Shown here: positions 46,601 through 56,652 of the stretch, in pieces
Position numbering within the stretch: position 1 is the stretch's first letter
How the letters are laid out: every line of letters starts with the position of its first letter
From: Siphonodentalium dalli
Lineage: Eukaryota > Mollusca > Scaphopoda > Gadilida > Siphonodentaliidae
Direction of reading: 5' to 3'
Assembly (NCBI GenBank): GCA_032622095.1
Contig: CP136063.1
Coordinates: 117,076,723 to 117,140,722, forward strand
DNA: 64,000 nt
The notes under the pieces: generated by a model
The model's input: only the letters and a program-made list of their open reading frames with translations
What the model was told of the DNA's origin: nothing
Database searches by the model: none
Translations under genes and position numbers: made by a program

Positions 46601-49159
46601 ACCATAATTACTAATATCAGTTTCAAGCGATGTACGTGCGTTGAAATCGCCAGTGATGAATATCTTATCTGTGCGGTTCGCTAAATTTAAGAACTCACTT
46701 TCTACTTCTGTAAATGCGTCTTTCGATGCGTAGTTACTACTTTCAGGTGGTATATATACTGCACCTATTATTACATGGAATTTACATGAATTTTCTGACC
46801 TTTTAATCTCAATCCAATGTACAAACTTGGACGGCGTTTCAATGATTTTCGAAAATCTACAAAGTTCGTCTTTGATGCCAATGGCTATTCCACCTGACCG
46901 TATTCGCGAAAGTTTTTGTCTATTTTTCATAAAAAAGGTATACCCCTTTAAATACAGTTTGTCACAGTCATCGGTTTTTGTTTCCGATAGACATAAGACA
47001 TGGTATTTAGAACAAAACTCCTGGAAATCCGGATATTCAAGTCTTTTTCGAAGACCACACACATTTAAGGACAAGATTTCGAAATTTCCTTCGTTCTTTT
47101 CGGAATTGAGGTCTTGTTCGAATGGATATATCTCAGCTACATCAAGATAATTATTTTTACACAAACATGGCGTATCTGTAATATTAATGTCATCACAATA
47201 GTTTTCGTGCAAATATTCATTCATACAATCAATAGTATCGCCCTGATCATAATCAAGTGAGTCATTGTTATGTGATAAAGAACATTTATTTTCATTGGTG
47301 TTATCTACTAATTCTCGTGCGTCTTTTAAAATATCTGATAGGGGTTTAGTCTCTAGCGTTATAATGTGGTCTTTTTTAACTACACCACGACACTCACAGT
47401 CCGCTGTGATGTGCTCCAAATTGTCATCAAGCGGAGTTAATTGATAGAGATCGGTGTTAGATGTTGTCCCGTAATTCATTATTCTATCATGAATATTACA
47501 GTACTCATAATCAGTTTCTGACTGCCAATCGCATTCCGATTGATCAAGTGAACAGTCTACCGTGGGTGTGTCTCTGTCACTGGGCCATACAGCTTGGGGC
47601 ACGTGATCAAAACAGTCTACCATGCTTTGTTCATTATGACGCTCGCCCATGCGTTGTTCACAACTACGGTCATAATTAAAGTGGGATTCGGTAATGCATG
47701 TAGTCATGTTCAGGAGATCCGCATATACATTATCCCTTATGTTCTCAATCGGAACCTCATTAGGAACAAATACACTTTCTCGAACCTTTCTGCGGACATC
47801 CGATAAATCAGTAGATGCATGTGACATAGTAGCAAACTTGTATAACGTACTTGAATCAGTTACAAGATCTGGCGCCAAGCTATTACTATATGGGTACTGT
47901 ACTGTACCATTATGTTCGTAAGATGCGATGTCATTACACACGCTAGGATAGGATGAGTTATCATTGTAATTATCAAAAACAGCATTTGAACTCACTGTGT
48001 GACAAGCACTATCAGTTGTATTGAGTGACAATGACATTGATGCATTTACATGCCCATTGTCAATTAACAATTTGCCGTTAACTTTATCGGTGTCGCTTTT
48101 TGTACAATTTTGTAATTGTAACTTATATGTGTCATGTAAGCTTAACTGAGTGCCGGTGTCCAGCACATGAGAATTTGAATAACGTATTACAGTATCTGTG
48201 GCTTTTGGCGCTTTGATACAAACTTCGCCCCTAATGACATTCACATTTACTTGTTTGCTACTACTGTACGTACATTTACGCTCAACATCATCATTTTCAA
48301 CACAACATATATCAGCCAGCTCAATATTGTTACATATACATGTTTCTAAATTAACATTATTTGAAGACATTTCACAAACATTGCCATACATTATCTCCCG
48401 TGTTTCTCTCAAAATGTCGTAGGTGCTTAATAAGGGCGATTCAGGTTCGGTAGATTGAGAATCGTCAGAAACATAGGCATGAACAATTGGTGCGGACAAC
48501 TCACTATCGCGATCGGGATATGCGTCTACTTTGCTTGTCTCAGTCGCCTGACGTTTTGTGAGCGATACTCCTACTCCGACCATGTGAAATCTCGATCCAT
48601 TGACAAAACCATTATTTGCAGTTCGGGTATTCAACTGGTCACCGTTACTAGCGCGACATGTCGAGTTCGGACTGACAGCGTGATTGCTATTGAGCACGTG
48701 ATTTCTGTGTACCTGGCCTTCGTTACAACGGGTTGCGGTTGATTGGCTACAGTAACACGGGCAATCATTACGATTCAGCGGACTCAATGGATTACTAGAA
48801 GTCAACATTACATTGAGCGATATTGGTACGGTCGCGTGATGTCTGTCTGGCTCGCCGTCAAAACAATGGTTTTCGGGTTGTTTTGGATTGACCGGCGCAC
48901 GTGATATGTCATGAGCTAACGGTACACTGAGCGAAACTGGTGCGGTCAAGTGATGTTTGTCTAGCTCGCCGTCATAACAATGGTTTTCGGTTTGTTTTGA
49001 ATTGACCGATGTACTTGATATTTGCTCGCACACTTGGGGAGATTGCACGGCAATGTTTGCAGAGTTACATGTATAACGTGTATATCCGAAGACATTAATG
49101 TTCTCATATCTAGTGACAATATCTTGAGAACTGATATTATTACACAATTGATTAACAGT
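43611..49159 (-). pseudogene. LINE ORF2: leader, APE endonuclease, reverse transcriptase (one frameshift)
   Basis: Residues are numbered from the TTG codon at 49147. Residues 1-688 are a Ser/Asn/Cys-rich leader with no recognised domain. Endonuclease, about 689-965: SLNVCGL (Asn695), SETKT (Glu722), ITGDFNAR (Asp834, Asn836), VIDYTLS (Asp928), ASDIHCGL (Asp954, His956). The RT starts at about 1190: PLYKNKGD, NYRPITLLS, ENQAGFRKNYS, FIDFQKA. At about 45118 one base is missing just before the motif-A aspartate. The second frame (43611-45110, 499 codons) continues with GVRQGENLSPLLFTLYLND and YADD (103-106), and ends in a C-x2-C-x9-H-x4-C finger (424-442). Together they would cleave target DNA and copy the RNA by target-primed reverse transcription. 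ORF2 lies in the same frame as ORF1, separated only by its TGA, and its first ATG is codon 114. Confidence 0.9.
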
Positions 49160-51007
49160 TCATGTATTGACTTTCGGCATTTTTGGTCTGTCATTGGTGG
49201 GCGTGGTACTGTCTCTGGCACGCTTCACTCTGGTATCATCGGTGGATGTGTATTCAGATGCACCAACTAAAGACGATACTAGTCTTGCTCTGCCATCCTC
49301 ATTGAAGTGCAGTCCCGAATGGTCCTTCGCGTTATAAAGCGATTTCACTCCATTGCCATCTTTGGAACGGAACATTGCATTATCAATGTACTTCAAATAG
49401 AATTTCCGCTTACACAGCCTCTCAGTATATTTGTTCACTCGAAGAGCAATCGAATTGTGATCTCTCATCTTAGCACCCAAGCCTTTCCTAGGTGGAATGC
49501 TGCACAAATTAACTGTGGCAAACGGAAACGCATCGTGTACAGCAGAGGCACCATCACTGACGTCCATTTCAATCAGTTCCAGATCCGAATGGTTCTCCAC
49601 TATATCGTTGGTGCCGAGGTGAACTGTTACCTTTTTAACCTCAAATCGGTCGACGCCTGACTTTGCACTGTTGATTAGTTTCTCCACTTCGGAATATTTA
49701 GCCCCTGAATATTGAAACACTTTGATGTCATCCCTGCCCAATTTTAAACCACCGCAATTGCTCGCCCCGAGGACGATGGCTTTCACTAAACTCTGTTCAT
49801 CCTCTTTATTTCCATCTACAACTTTCCTGAAATCACCACATTCCATTTCGAGATTTCCATTGGTTTCGTCTGCATCACACTTTGTTTCAGTACTACCGTT
49901 TATTTCAGCATCATCATTTGTTTCGGCATTAACAACATCATCATCATCGACACCTGTGTTTGCATCATGTGTCTCATTTCCTCCAGCTTTACCAAAAACA
50001 TCATCACTTTGGGTTGAATCGCGTGTCACCTCACAGAAATCAATCAGATTAGCTACCGGTACTCTGTTGATTGGGTCATATTTATGATGTGTGTCTGCAC
50101 TATATGAGAACATAGATCCTAGCCGTTCACGATTGGTTGTCCAATCATCTCGACGATTAGCGTTCGCGGGTTGTCTCTGCATGGTGGGCTGACCGTGTAT
50201 GGGCTGTCGATTTCTACTCACATAATCATCAGTGGTACCGATAGCTGGTTTGTCTGGCGGTCTTTGTATGGGCTGCCGATTACTGCTCACAACATCATCA
50301 GTGGTAGTGTTTACAGTAGTTGGCTTGCCTTTGCGTATGGGATCATCTGAGCGGTGTCCAGGGTTGAGACATGATTTGCATATCATCTCATTTTCACATT
50401 GCCAAGATTTATGTGCACTACTGTAGCACCGCCCACATCTATTTTTGGCTGTACGCTCTTGGTCACATATTGTTGTCGGGAAATGTAGGTCATTGCAGTA
50501 TTTACATAAACACATTGTTTTGGAAGAGAACATTTTAATCACGAATTTTCCCATCTTAACTTCACTTGGAATTTCCTGACAACCACTCTCAGCTATCTGC
50601 ACATAACGAACCCCTGTCTGCACGTGTGAACCTTGGTATGTCCCTCTCCTGATTGAATTTGGTACCACATTTCCGTAAGCAGACAGAAATTTAACGATGT
50701 GGCCGTCACCGAGTTCGAATGGGACATTCCTTATTGTCACATGTATAGTGCGATTTTCCACGTCATTGGGTCTGATAAATTCCCTGAACAATTTGAATCC
50801 ACGTTCAATTAAGAAGTCCTTTGCCTCATATGAATGCAGAGTAATTAAGCATTCTTCATCAGTAACCTGAATGGCCGCGATATCGTCAGGGTTGACAACC
50901 CTCTCCACTCCGCGTAAGACATCTCTGCCATTTAAACGACCAAATTTTTGTCTATCGAATGAAACAGTTCTATCTCTGGACAGAGTCATGTCTGGCATGT
51001 ATTCCAT
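49160..51007 (-). CDS. LINE ORF1: CCHC zinc knuckles and SGNH/GDSL esterase
   Basis: I start at the first ATG (51007; context TTAGTAATGGAA), giving 615 residues; an upstream GTG would add nine, and a TAA in frame precedes it. Numbering from that GTG: a possible RRM-like fold at about 95-170 (TIHVTIRNVPFEL); then C177-x2-C180-x3-H184-x5-C190; a canonical knuckle C200-x2-C203-x4-H208-x4-C213; and a third, C219-x2-C222-x4-H227, whose last Cys is Pro232. After a polar, acidic linker (240-415) comes an SGNH hydrolase: VLGASN with Ser425, HLGTND with Asn476, and DHSGLHF with Asp571 and His576. Such proteins bind the element RNA; the role of the esterase in CR1-like LINEs is not settled. The frame is intact. 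It ends in TGA at 49162-49160. Confidence 0.9.
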   Translation of the reverse strand: MEYMPDMTLSRDRTVSFDRQKFGRLNGRDVLRGVERVVNPDDIAAIQVTDEECLITLHSYEAKDFLIERGFKLFREFIRPNDVENRTIHVTIRNVPFELGDGHIVKFLSAYGNVVPNSIRRGTYQGSHVQTGVRYVQIAESGCQEIPSEVKMGKFVIKMFSSKTMCLCKYCNDLHFPTTICDQERTAKNRCGRCYSSAHKSWQCENEMICKSCLNPGHRSDDPIRKGKPTTVNTTTDDVVSSNRQPIQRPPDKPAIGTTDDYVSRNRQPIHGQPTMQRQPANANRRDDWTTNRERLGSMFSYSADTHHKYDPINRVPVANLIDFCEVTRDSTQSDDVFGKAGGNETHDANTGVDDDDVVNAETNDDAEINGSTETKCDADETNGNLEMECGDFRKVVDGNKEDEQSLVKAIVLGASNCGGLKLGRDDIKVFQYSGAKYSEVEKLINSAKSGVDRFEVKKVTVHLGTNDIVENHSDLELIEMDVSDGASAVHDAFPFATVNLCSIPPRKGLGAKMRDHNSIALRVNKYTERLCKRKFYLKYIDNAMFRSKDGNGVKSLYNAKDHSGLHFNEDGRARLVSSLVGASEYTSTDDTRVKRARDSTTPTNDRPKMPKVNT

Positions 51008-51155
51008 TACTAACCTGGATAGTATAGTCCACACATAACAGTTTTAGAAAAATAATCCCGTGTTAATCTATTATTTAATCCATTATTTCATATTAATTGA
51101 AAAATTCACAGAGGAAAAATACAAACAAACCGCCATTGTTCACGCATGCGCATGT
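51008..51155 (-). promoter_or_regulatory. LINE 5' UTR with NRF1-like and YY1-like motifs
   Basis: On the minus strand the element opens ACATGCGCATGCGTGAACAA then TGGCGG. TGCGCATGCGT differs from the NRF1 palindrome TGCGCATGCGC in one base. ACAATGGCGG is close to the YY1 initiator-type site and sits about 15-25 nt from the first base, as the YY1 site does in human L1. The ATG in ATGGCGG opens a 17-codon upstream frame. There is no TATA box. Promoter function is inferred. Confidence 0.45.
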
Positions 51156-51245
51156 ATGGGTAGGTTCCTCGAATCAAATATTTTTTACACACGAAGCCAA
51201 AGAAATAGTAATTTAGGAGCGTCTGATCGGATTGAGTACCTTTAA

Positions 51246-51547
51246 ATACATTAGCATTTTGGAAATCAACGCCAAAATACCAATGAATGAAGTGGGTGTA
51301 TTTGTTATCTGACAAATATATCTCCATGTAATTCTAGGCATATTTTCAAAAGCCATACATGCAGGTTATATACCCAAGACCTAATGCATATATCGGAAGA
51401 TTACGAGAAGGAAATTCATTTTGTTTTATTGAATTCATAGCTTGATTTATGAGCAAGGAAAATCTTACAATTTATGTTCCGTATTTGATAAATTTTTATG
51501 TCAGTTTTGTTATCTTAAATCTTTTATTCACTCATTTAAAACACATA
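51246..51547. other. No gene recognised
   Basis: Unique sequence between the MITE and the target-site duplication of the next LINE fragment. Confidence 0.4.
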
Positions 51548-52352
51548 TGTGACATAAGAGGTCAAATATTAATAATATTGAATGAAGGAACTGGCATTGG
51601 TGACACGTGCATGAATTTTCCAGTAAACGGTTATGAATTGGATGAGGGTGGGTGGGTCAGCAATGAACCAAGCAGTGTGTTTAGAGCTCGTATACATTCT
51701 CCTAATTTGTGAAGTTGTACAGCATTTTTTGTTTTAATGATTTGCCTCAGATTGTATAAATTTGGTGACTGAGTAAGGGATAAAGGTAAGAAACGTCCCC
51801 TCAGTGATTCCGTTCTCCCATAATTAAACATATAATGATATTCATCCCCAGTTGCCGCTACATTACATGCAGCACATTAATATCTGGAACCATGGTATGT
51901 TGTTTTCCCCCATGAACCTGTTTCAATTGGGAGGCGGTGGGTTCGACACCGAAAACGAACAATAGATATTGCATCTTTTCTGGATACATGATTTAAATAA
52001 GTTTCAATATTGAACTTGTGCTTAATATGCCGATAGAGTGAACAATTCTTCATAGTATTTATATTTTGTCGCCAATCAATTACATATTGCTGCAGTCTGT
52101 GATTTTTTAACAGATTCTTTGACCCACGTGGGGTCAATTTGCAAAGTGTCTTGTATAGTCCATATACATATAATATAAATGCTGTTGTCAGCATTATTGA
52201 TCACGACATAACAGCTACTTTTAGTAAATTTGAATACAAAGCATGTCCTACTCAATTGATACTTGGATGTTTGGGTGGACACAGAGAATGAAGGCTAAAT
52301 TTTGTTTTGTGTTGGGATACCTGCGTCCCAATTGTGACATAAGAGGTCAAAT
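51548..52352 (-). mobile_element. 5'-truncated LINE with 20-bp target-site duplication
   Basis: TGTGACATAAGAGGTCAAAT occurs exactly at 51548-51567 and 52333-52352. The 765 bp between them encode, on the minus strand, the C-terminal end of a LINE ORF2 related to the large one. Truncation at the 5' end plus a long duplication is the signature of target-primed reverse transcription. The 3' end (minus) reads TCATTCAATATTATTAAT. Confidence 0.88.
51631..52194 (-). pseudogene. LINE ORF2 C-terminal fragment
   Basis: The frame contains CRTHRLPIETGSWGK, aligning with SNHHLPIETGRWRK of the large LINE. An in-frame TAA follows (51877-51879), then C-A-A-C-N, GDEYHY and FNY, matching the C-x2-C-N and GDEFHYLLEC finger but with the last Cys changed to Tyr. 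Sequence upstream of 52194 is shifted in frame. This is an old, dead copy, and it is a different subfamily from the 43257-51155 element because identity is only moderate. Confidence 0.85.
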
Positions 52353-53417
52353 GGTATATCAAGTGTTTAAAAGATAAAATAAGATTCTTGTGGAAAAATT
52401 GTAACGTAAAATACATGAGCGTACAGTTGGGGGCATTGCCCCACGCTTGGCGTTGTCCATGTTTATTTATACGTAGTTCTTCGGGATCCCACTCCTTAAA
52501 AGATTATACAATTCTAAGCATATTAATTCTTGCTGCAAACATTTCTCTAATATTTTGTAATTTTCGACTGACTACCCGAACGCGTTGCACTTATTTTCCA
52601 CATTGGTGCTGTTTCTATCAACAACATAATTCGATTACATTGTTACTGTTCGGTTATCCAGATTTATGTTTATCATGTCATACTGCCACTACATTATTGT
52701 TTTATATTTTGCATAATCAGTAAATTCATAACACTGTGTTCATTCTCTAATATTTATACAAATAAATATATATATTAACATTTTTAATTTGAGTCACTTA
52801 TTGAAGAGTTCCCACAATAATGGGCATCTAACTATGTTCATTGAAAGATGTATCCACGGCTCCAGACATACTCGCCAATGAGTATTTAGTAAAGAGGGGG
52901 TTGTATGAAACTAATGAAATGAAGGCAGCTGTCCCTGATACAATGATTCATTGCACCATCTGCGAAAGAGGTTTTCTGTCTATAGTTTAGACATAAGTTA
53001 TTTATTATGCTATATCACCATAGGTGGCGTTTTTTCATCCTGTCTATTATCAACATATGGTATGTGATCTACAGGAACACCCATTTGACTCGATGTGAAA
53101 ATAGTCGGTTATTTGGGATACTTATTTCCTAAATCAGACAGGAAGAAATATGGCTCTGTTCTCATCTTACTATGCCTATGGTTGGGTTTGTGATACTTAA
53201 TATTAGCACACTGGATGAGGAATATGAAGTCAACTCCCTTTCTCGGTCATTGCATTCCATACTATTATGGAGAAAGAATGAAAGTCCATGACGCTAATCA
53301 TTGGAATCATTACCACCCCCGACATGTTTATATTGGTTGCCATAAACGTCGTGGCCAATTTATTTATATGTTGTTTCTTAAACAGCCACATTCCAATAAT
53401 ATGCAAAGCACTAGTTG
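52353..53417. other. No supportable gene
   Basis: A 111-codon + strand frame at 52388-52723 is rich in Cys/Leu/Phe but matches nothing I know and has no splice support. The rest is AT-rich unique sequence. Confidence 0.35.
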
Positions 53418-53827
53418 GGGTACGTTCATACGCTGGCAAGTTTGCACGGTATGATTTGCAAGCATTTCGTTGTAGAAAACGATATGATGCCAGAATATGA
53501 ACGGAAACATGCATATAAAATGCATCTGTGCCACAGCCTACTACGTGAAACGTAAAACTTATATGTAGTTCCACCTGTAGCGATGCTACCAGAATTTTCC
53601 CGTAGATAGCATGTAATTATCGCGCAAGAATCAATCATATATACAGGTATTTGAAGGCAAATGCCAGTAGCACCGTTACAGGTGGAACTTTACTTCTCAT
53701 GTCGTTCGCTTTGATAAAGATTCATGTTATATGCATGATTCCGATTATATTCTGACACCATTTGGTTTTCTATGATGAAATGCCTGCAAAACATACCGTG
53801 CAAACTTGCCAGCGTATGAACGTACCC
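53418..53827. mobile_element. Foldback MITE with arms of about 160 bp
   Basis: GGGTACGTTCATACGCTGGC (53418-53437) and the following bases reappear inverted at 53827 reading backward (GCCAGCGTATGAACGTACCC). The arms extend inward through GCATTTCGTTGTAGAAAACG, ATGCATATAA and GTTCCACCTGTA, with increasing divergence, and meet near 53640. TAGT flanks both sides within a few bases, a possible target duplication. It is non-coding. Confidence 0.8.
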
Positions 53828-54528
53828 TTAGTACTTGTACATTTGATAACATTAATTGTGCGAATTAATCGTTGTATTAGTCAGCCATTTTCCATCGTCA
53901 TTGCTGTGTGCATGCATGAGCATCTCCCTGGTGGTGTAAATCAGAATTGTATTAACTTGTGCTCTGAAAATTTAATAGCTTCTTGTCTCAAAGACAAATA
54001 AAATATCAATGGCGCAGACTCCATGCAATACCAACATAATAACCCGGGTTCATGTATAACGATCACAAGCGAATATATCTCGATGCCAGTAACATGTCAA
54101 ATAAACTGGGGATAATGTGAGAGGATACCTACAGAAAGTTCATAGCACAGTAAAAGAAATTATTATCTGATTAATCAATGAAAAATAAGGCGAATAAGGA
54201 TGAATAATAACACATGCTCGCATTATATTGGATGTAGAATATTGTATTACTTTTGAAATGTATGTTTTCATATTTTTGAGAACATTGAGATGGCGAAAAC
54301 GCCTATTTCGAGTTATCTTTCTTAATTGCAATCTAATTCTGATTGCGGAATGCAGAGACGATTGTAAGTCAGTGTAATGATGTGTCTTTGTGAGCATCCT
54401 TTCAATCAGACTGAATGACTGATTGGTATAAGGCTGCCACGTTCAATCATGTCAAAACGAAGGAAAACCAAAAATGCAATGTCTCTTGGGACGCACGTCC
54501 TCTACAATTAGTATGTGTGTCAGGATTG
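53828..54528. other. No gene recognised
   Basis: Unique AT-rich sequence; the 79- and 85-codon frames here show no motif. Confidence 0.4.
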
Positions 54529-56652
54529 CCAATGAAGGGGGGTCCGTGAAGTTAGCACAACATTCGTTCAACATTCGTGTGAAGTTGGCACAACAGTCAA
54601 CATTCGTTCAACATTCGATTTTTCTTGTACATAAGTTTTTTTTAATGTGAAGTGGGTCGTATATATAGTACCCCTATCAAAATTAGAGTATTCGATACTT
54701 CGATGCTCATTTCTGAGCAATTTTAACATTCGACTTTTCTTGTACATAATTTTTTTTTAACGTGAATGGATTAAGTGGGTCGTATATATAGCACCCCTAT
54801 CAAAATGAGTATTCGATACTCATTTCTGAGCAACTTTAATTCCGGTAGGGAGAGAGAGGGGCACATCAATGCGCAAGATCGGATCGGGGCCCATATATGC
54901 AGGGCATCGTATCCTGATGGTACTTTAATTCTCCATAGGGCCCACGCCTAGCATGTGTGTTTTTCGCTGACGAACATTCAACATTCGTTCAACATTCGTG
55001 TGAAGTTGGCACAACATTCAACATTCGTTCAACATTCGATTTTTCTTGTACATAATTTTTTTTAACGTGAATGGATTAAGTGGGTCGTATATATAGCATC
55101 CCTATCACAATGAGTATTCGATGCTCTCTGTTCAACATTCGCCAGCGAAAACCACAAATGCTAGGCGTGGGCCCTATTGAGAATTAAAGTACCATCAGGT
55201 TACAATCCCTTCATATATGGGCCCGATCCGATCATGCGTATATGATGTGAGCCCCCTCTCTCTCTACCGGAATTAAAATTCCTCAAAAATGAGCATCGAA
55301 GTATCGAATACTCTAATTTGTATAGGGGTGCTATATATACGACCCATGCACTTAATCCATTCACGTTAAAAAAAACTTATGTACAATAAAAATCAAATGT
55401 TAAAACTGCTCAAAAATGAGCATCGAAGTATCGAATACTCTAAGTTTGATAGGGGTGCTATATATACGACCCATGCACGTAATCCATTCACGTTAAAAAA
55501 AACTTATGTACAAGAAAACTGGCATGTTGAATGTTTTGTCAACTTCACACGAATGTTGAACGAATGTTGAATGTATTCTCTGTTCAACAATCACCAGCGA
55601 AAACCACACATGCTAGGCGTGGGCCCTGTGGAGAATTAAAGTACCATCAGGATACAATCCCTGCATATATGGGCCCGATCCGATCATGCGTATTGATGTG
55701 CCCCTCTCTCTCCGTACCGGAATTAAAATTCCTCAAAAATGAGCATCGAAGTATCCAATACTCATTTTGGTAGGAGTGCTATATATATACGACCCACTTA
55801 ATCCATTCACGTTAAAAAAAACTTATGTACAAGAAAAATCGAATGTTAAAATTGCTCAAAAATGAGCATCGAAGTATCGAATACTCTAATTTTGATAGGG
55901 GTGTTATATATACGACCCACTTAAAGGGGTACTGTACCCAAGATGTTGTTGTTGGTTTCTATAATCCCCGAGTCGGAGAATAAGGTAACAACTTTTCCAT
56001 TTTTTGAAAGTCTGTTGAGTACGAAGTATTGTTACGGATGGCAAATTTACCGGAATGCAAAAATACAAATTGTCGTTGTCGAGTAATTTTTGTACAGTTT
56101 TCAACCAAATGAATCAAATAAACATTATATTATATGCTTAGCAGTCCCATATACTCATTTAAGTTAGTGTATGGTCACTAGTCAATGAGTGGCTTGGGTT
56201 TTCTCCCCGTATAAGCATAATGTTTCAAACGATCGTGTGTGCAATTGTTTTATTAATCCAGTATCCCTCAATTATAATTTGATTACGTTTTGTACACGGA
56301 AATTCCAATTTTAAGAGACGCCATTTTATGGCTGGAGCCATAAAATCAATTTATATTAAATTATTAACTTTTAAATTATTAAATTTTAAGATAGCCTATT
56401 AACCTGAGCGTTTACAGAATACATCTTCGACTCAAATTACTTATATTTCTATATAGTATCGATAATAGATCGTTGTTATCACCGGGAATTTAATGAAAAT
56501 GGCGTACAGTACCCCTTTAATCCATTCACGTTAAAAAAAACTTATGTACAAGAAAAATCGAATGTTGAACGAATGTTGAATGTTGTGCCAACTTCACACG
56601 ATTGTTGAACGAATGTTGAATGTTGTGCTAACTTCACGGCCCCCCAATGAAG
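54529..56652. mobile_element. Large foldback element with internal repeats (Mutator- or hAT-like ends)
   Basis: The termini are GGGGGTCCGTGAAGTTAGCA and, inverted, TGCTAACTTCACGGCCCC. CCAATGAAG occurs immediately outside both ends (54529-54537 and 56644-56652), giving an 8-9 bp target duplication. The left half repeats a block (AACATTCG, TTTTTCTTGTACATAA, GTGGGTCGTATATATAG, CACCCCTATCAAAA, GAGTATTCGATAC) and the right half carries the same block inverted several times. The centre is near 55130. No transposase is present. A TTAA MITE is nested at 55925-56516. Confidence 0.85.
55925..56516. mobile_element. TTAA MITE, AGGGGTACTGTAC family, nested with visible empty site
   Basis: 592 bp with terminal inverted repeats AGGGGTACTGTAC and GTACAGTACCCCT, flanked by TTAA at 55921-55924 and 56517-56520. 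The host repeat reads CGACCCAC-TTAA-TCCATTCACG when the MITE is removed, and exactly that uninterrupted sequence occurs in a neighbouring unit at 55791-55812. This proves insertion at TTAA with duplication of those four bases, the piggyBac mode. Confidence 0.95.

Larger units (their letters stand above)
43257..51155 (-). mobile_element. CR1-like non-LTR retrotransposon, near full length (7.9 kb)
   Basis: Order on the minus strand: 148-nt 5' UTR, ORF1 (zinc knuckles plus SGNH/GDSL esterase), ORF2 (long leader, APE endonuclease, reverse transcriptase, C-terminal zinc finger), and a 353-nt 3' UTR ending GAATTGAATTG without poly(A). An esterase domain in ORF1 is a known feature of CR1/L2-clade elements. 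The interrupted MITE gives exact borders. No target-site duplication is present; one base of target (G between AGCTTT and ATGGG) is missing. One frameshift in the RT makes this copy defective. Both the short 5' UTR, which starts with promoter-like motifs, and the unbroken ORF1 argue that the 5' end is complete. Confidence 0.9.
42934..51241 (+). mobile_element. TTAA MITE, AGGTACTCAATCC family, split by a LINE
   Basis: The left piece (42934-43256) and right piece (51156-51241) together reproduce the intact copy at 31300. The left piece stops after CACTCCTAGCTTT and the right resumes at ATGGGTAGGTTCCTCGAATC. TTAA at 42930-42933 and 51242-51245 flank the whole. The LINE at 43257-51155 lies exactly in the gap, so it entered after the MITE. 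Confidence 0.92.

Noticed and set aside
44398-50426. Many plus-strand frames across the LINE
   Set aside because: They are antisense shadows of ORF1 and ORF2, which carry all the recognisable catalytic motifs on the minus strand.
52388-52723. 111-codon Cys/Leu-rich frame as a membrane protein
   Set aside because: No start or splice context and no recognisable pattern; it lies just outside the LINE target duplication and cannot be tied to it.
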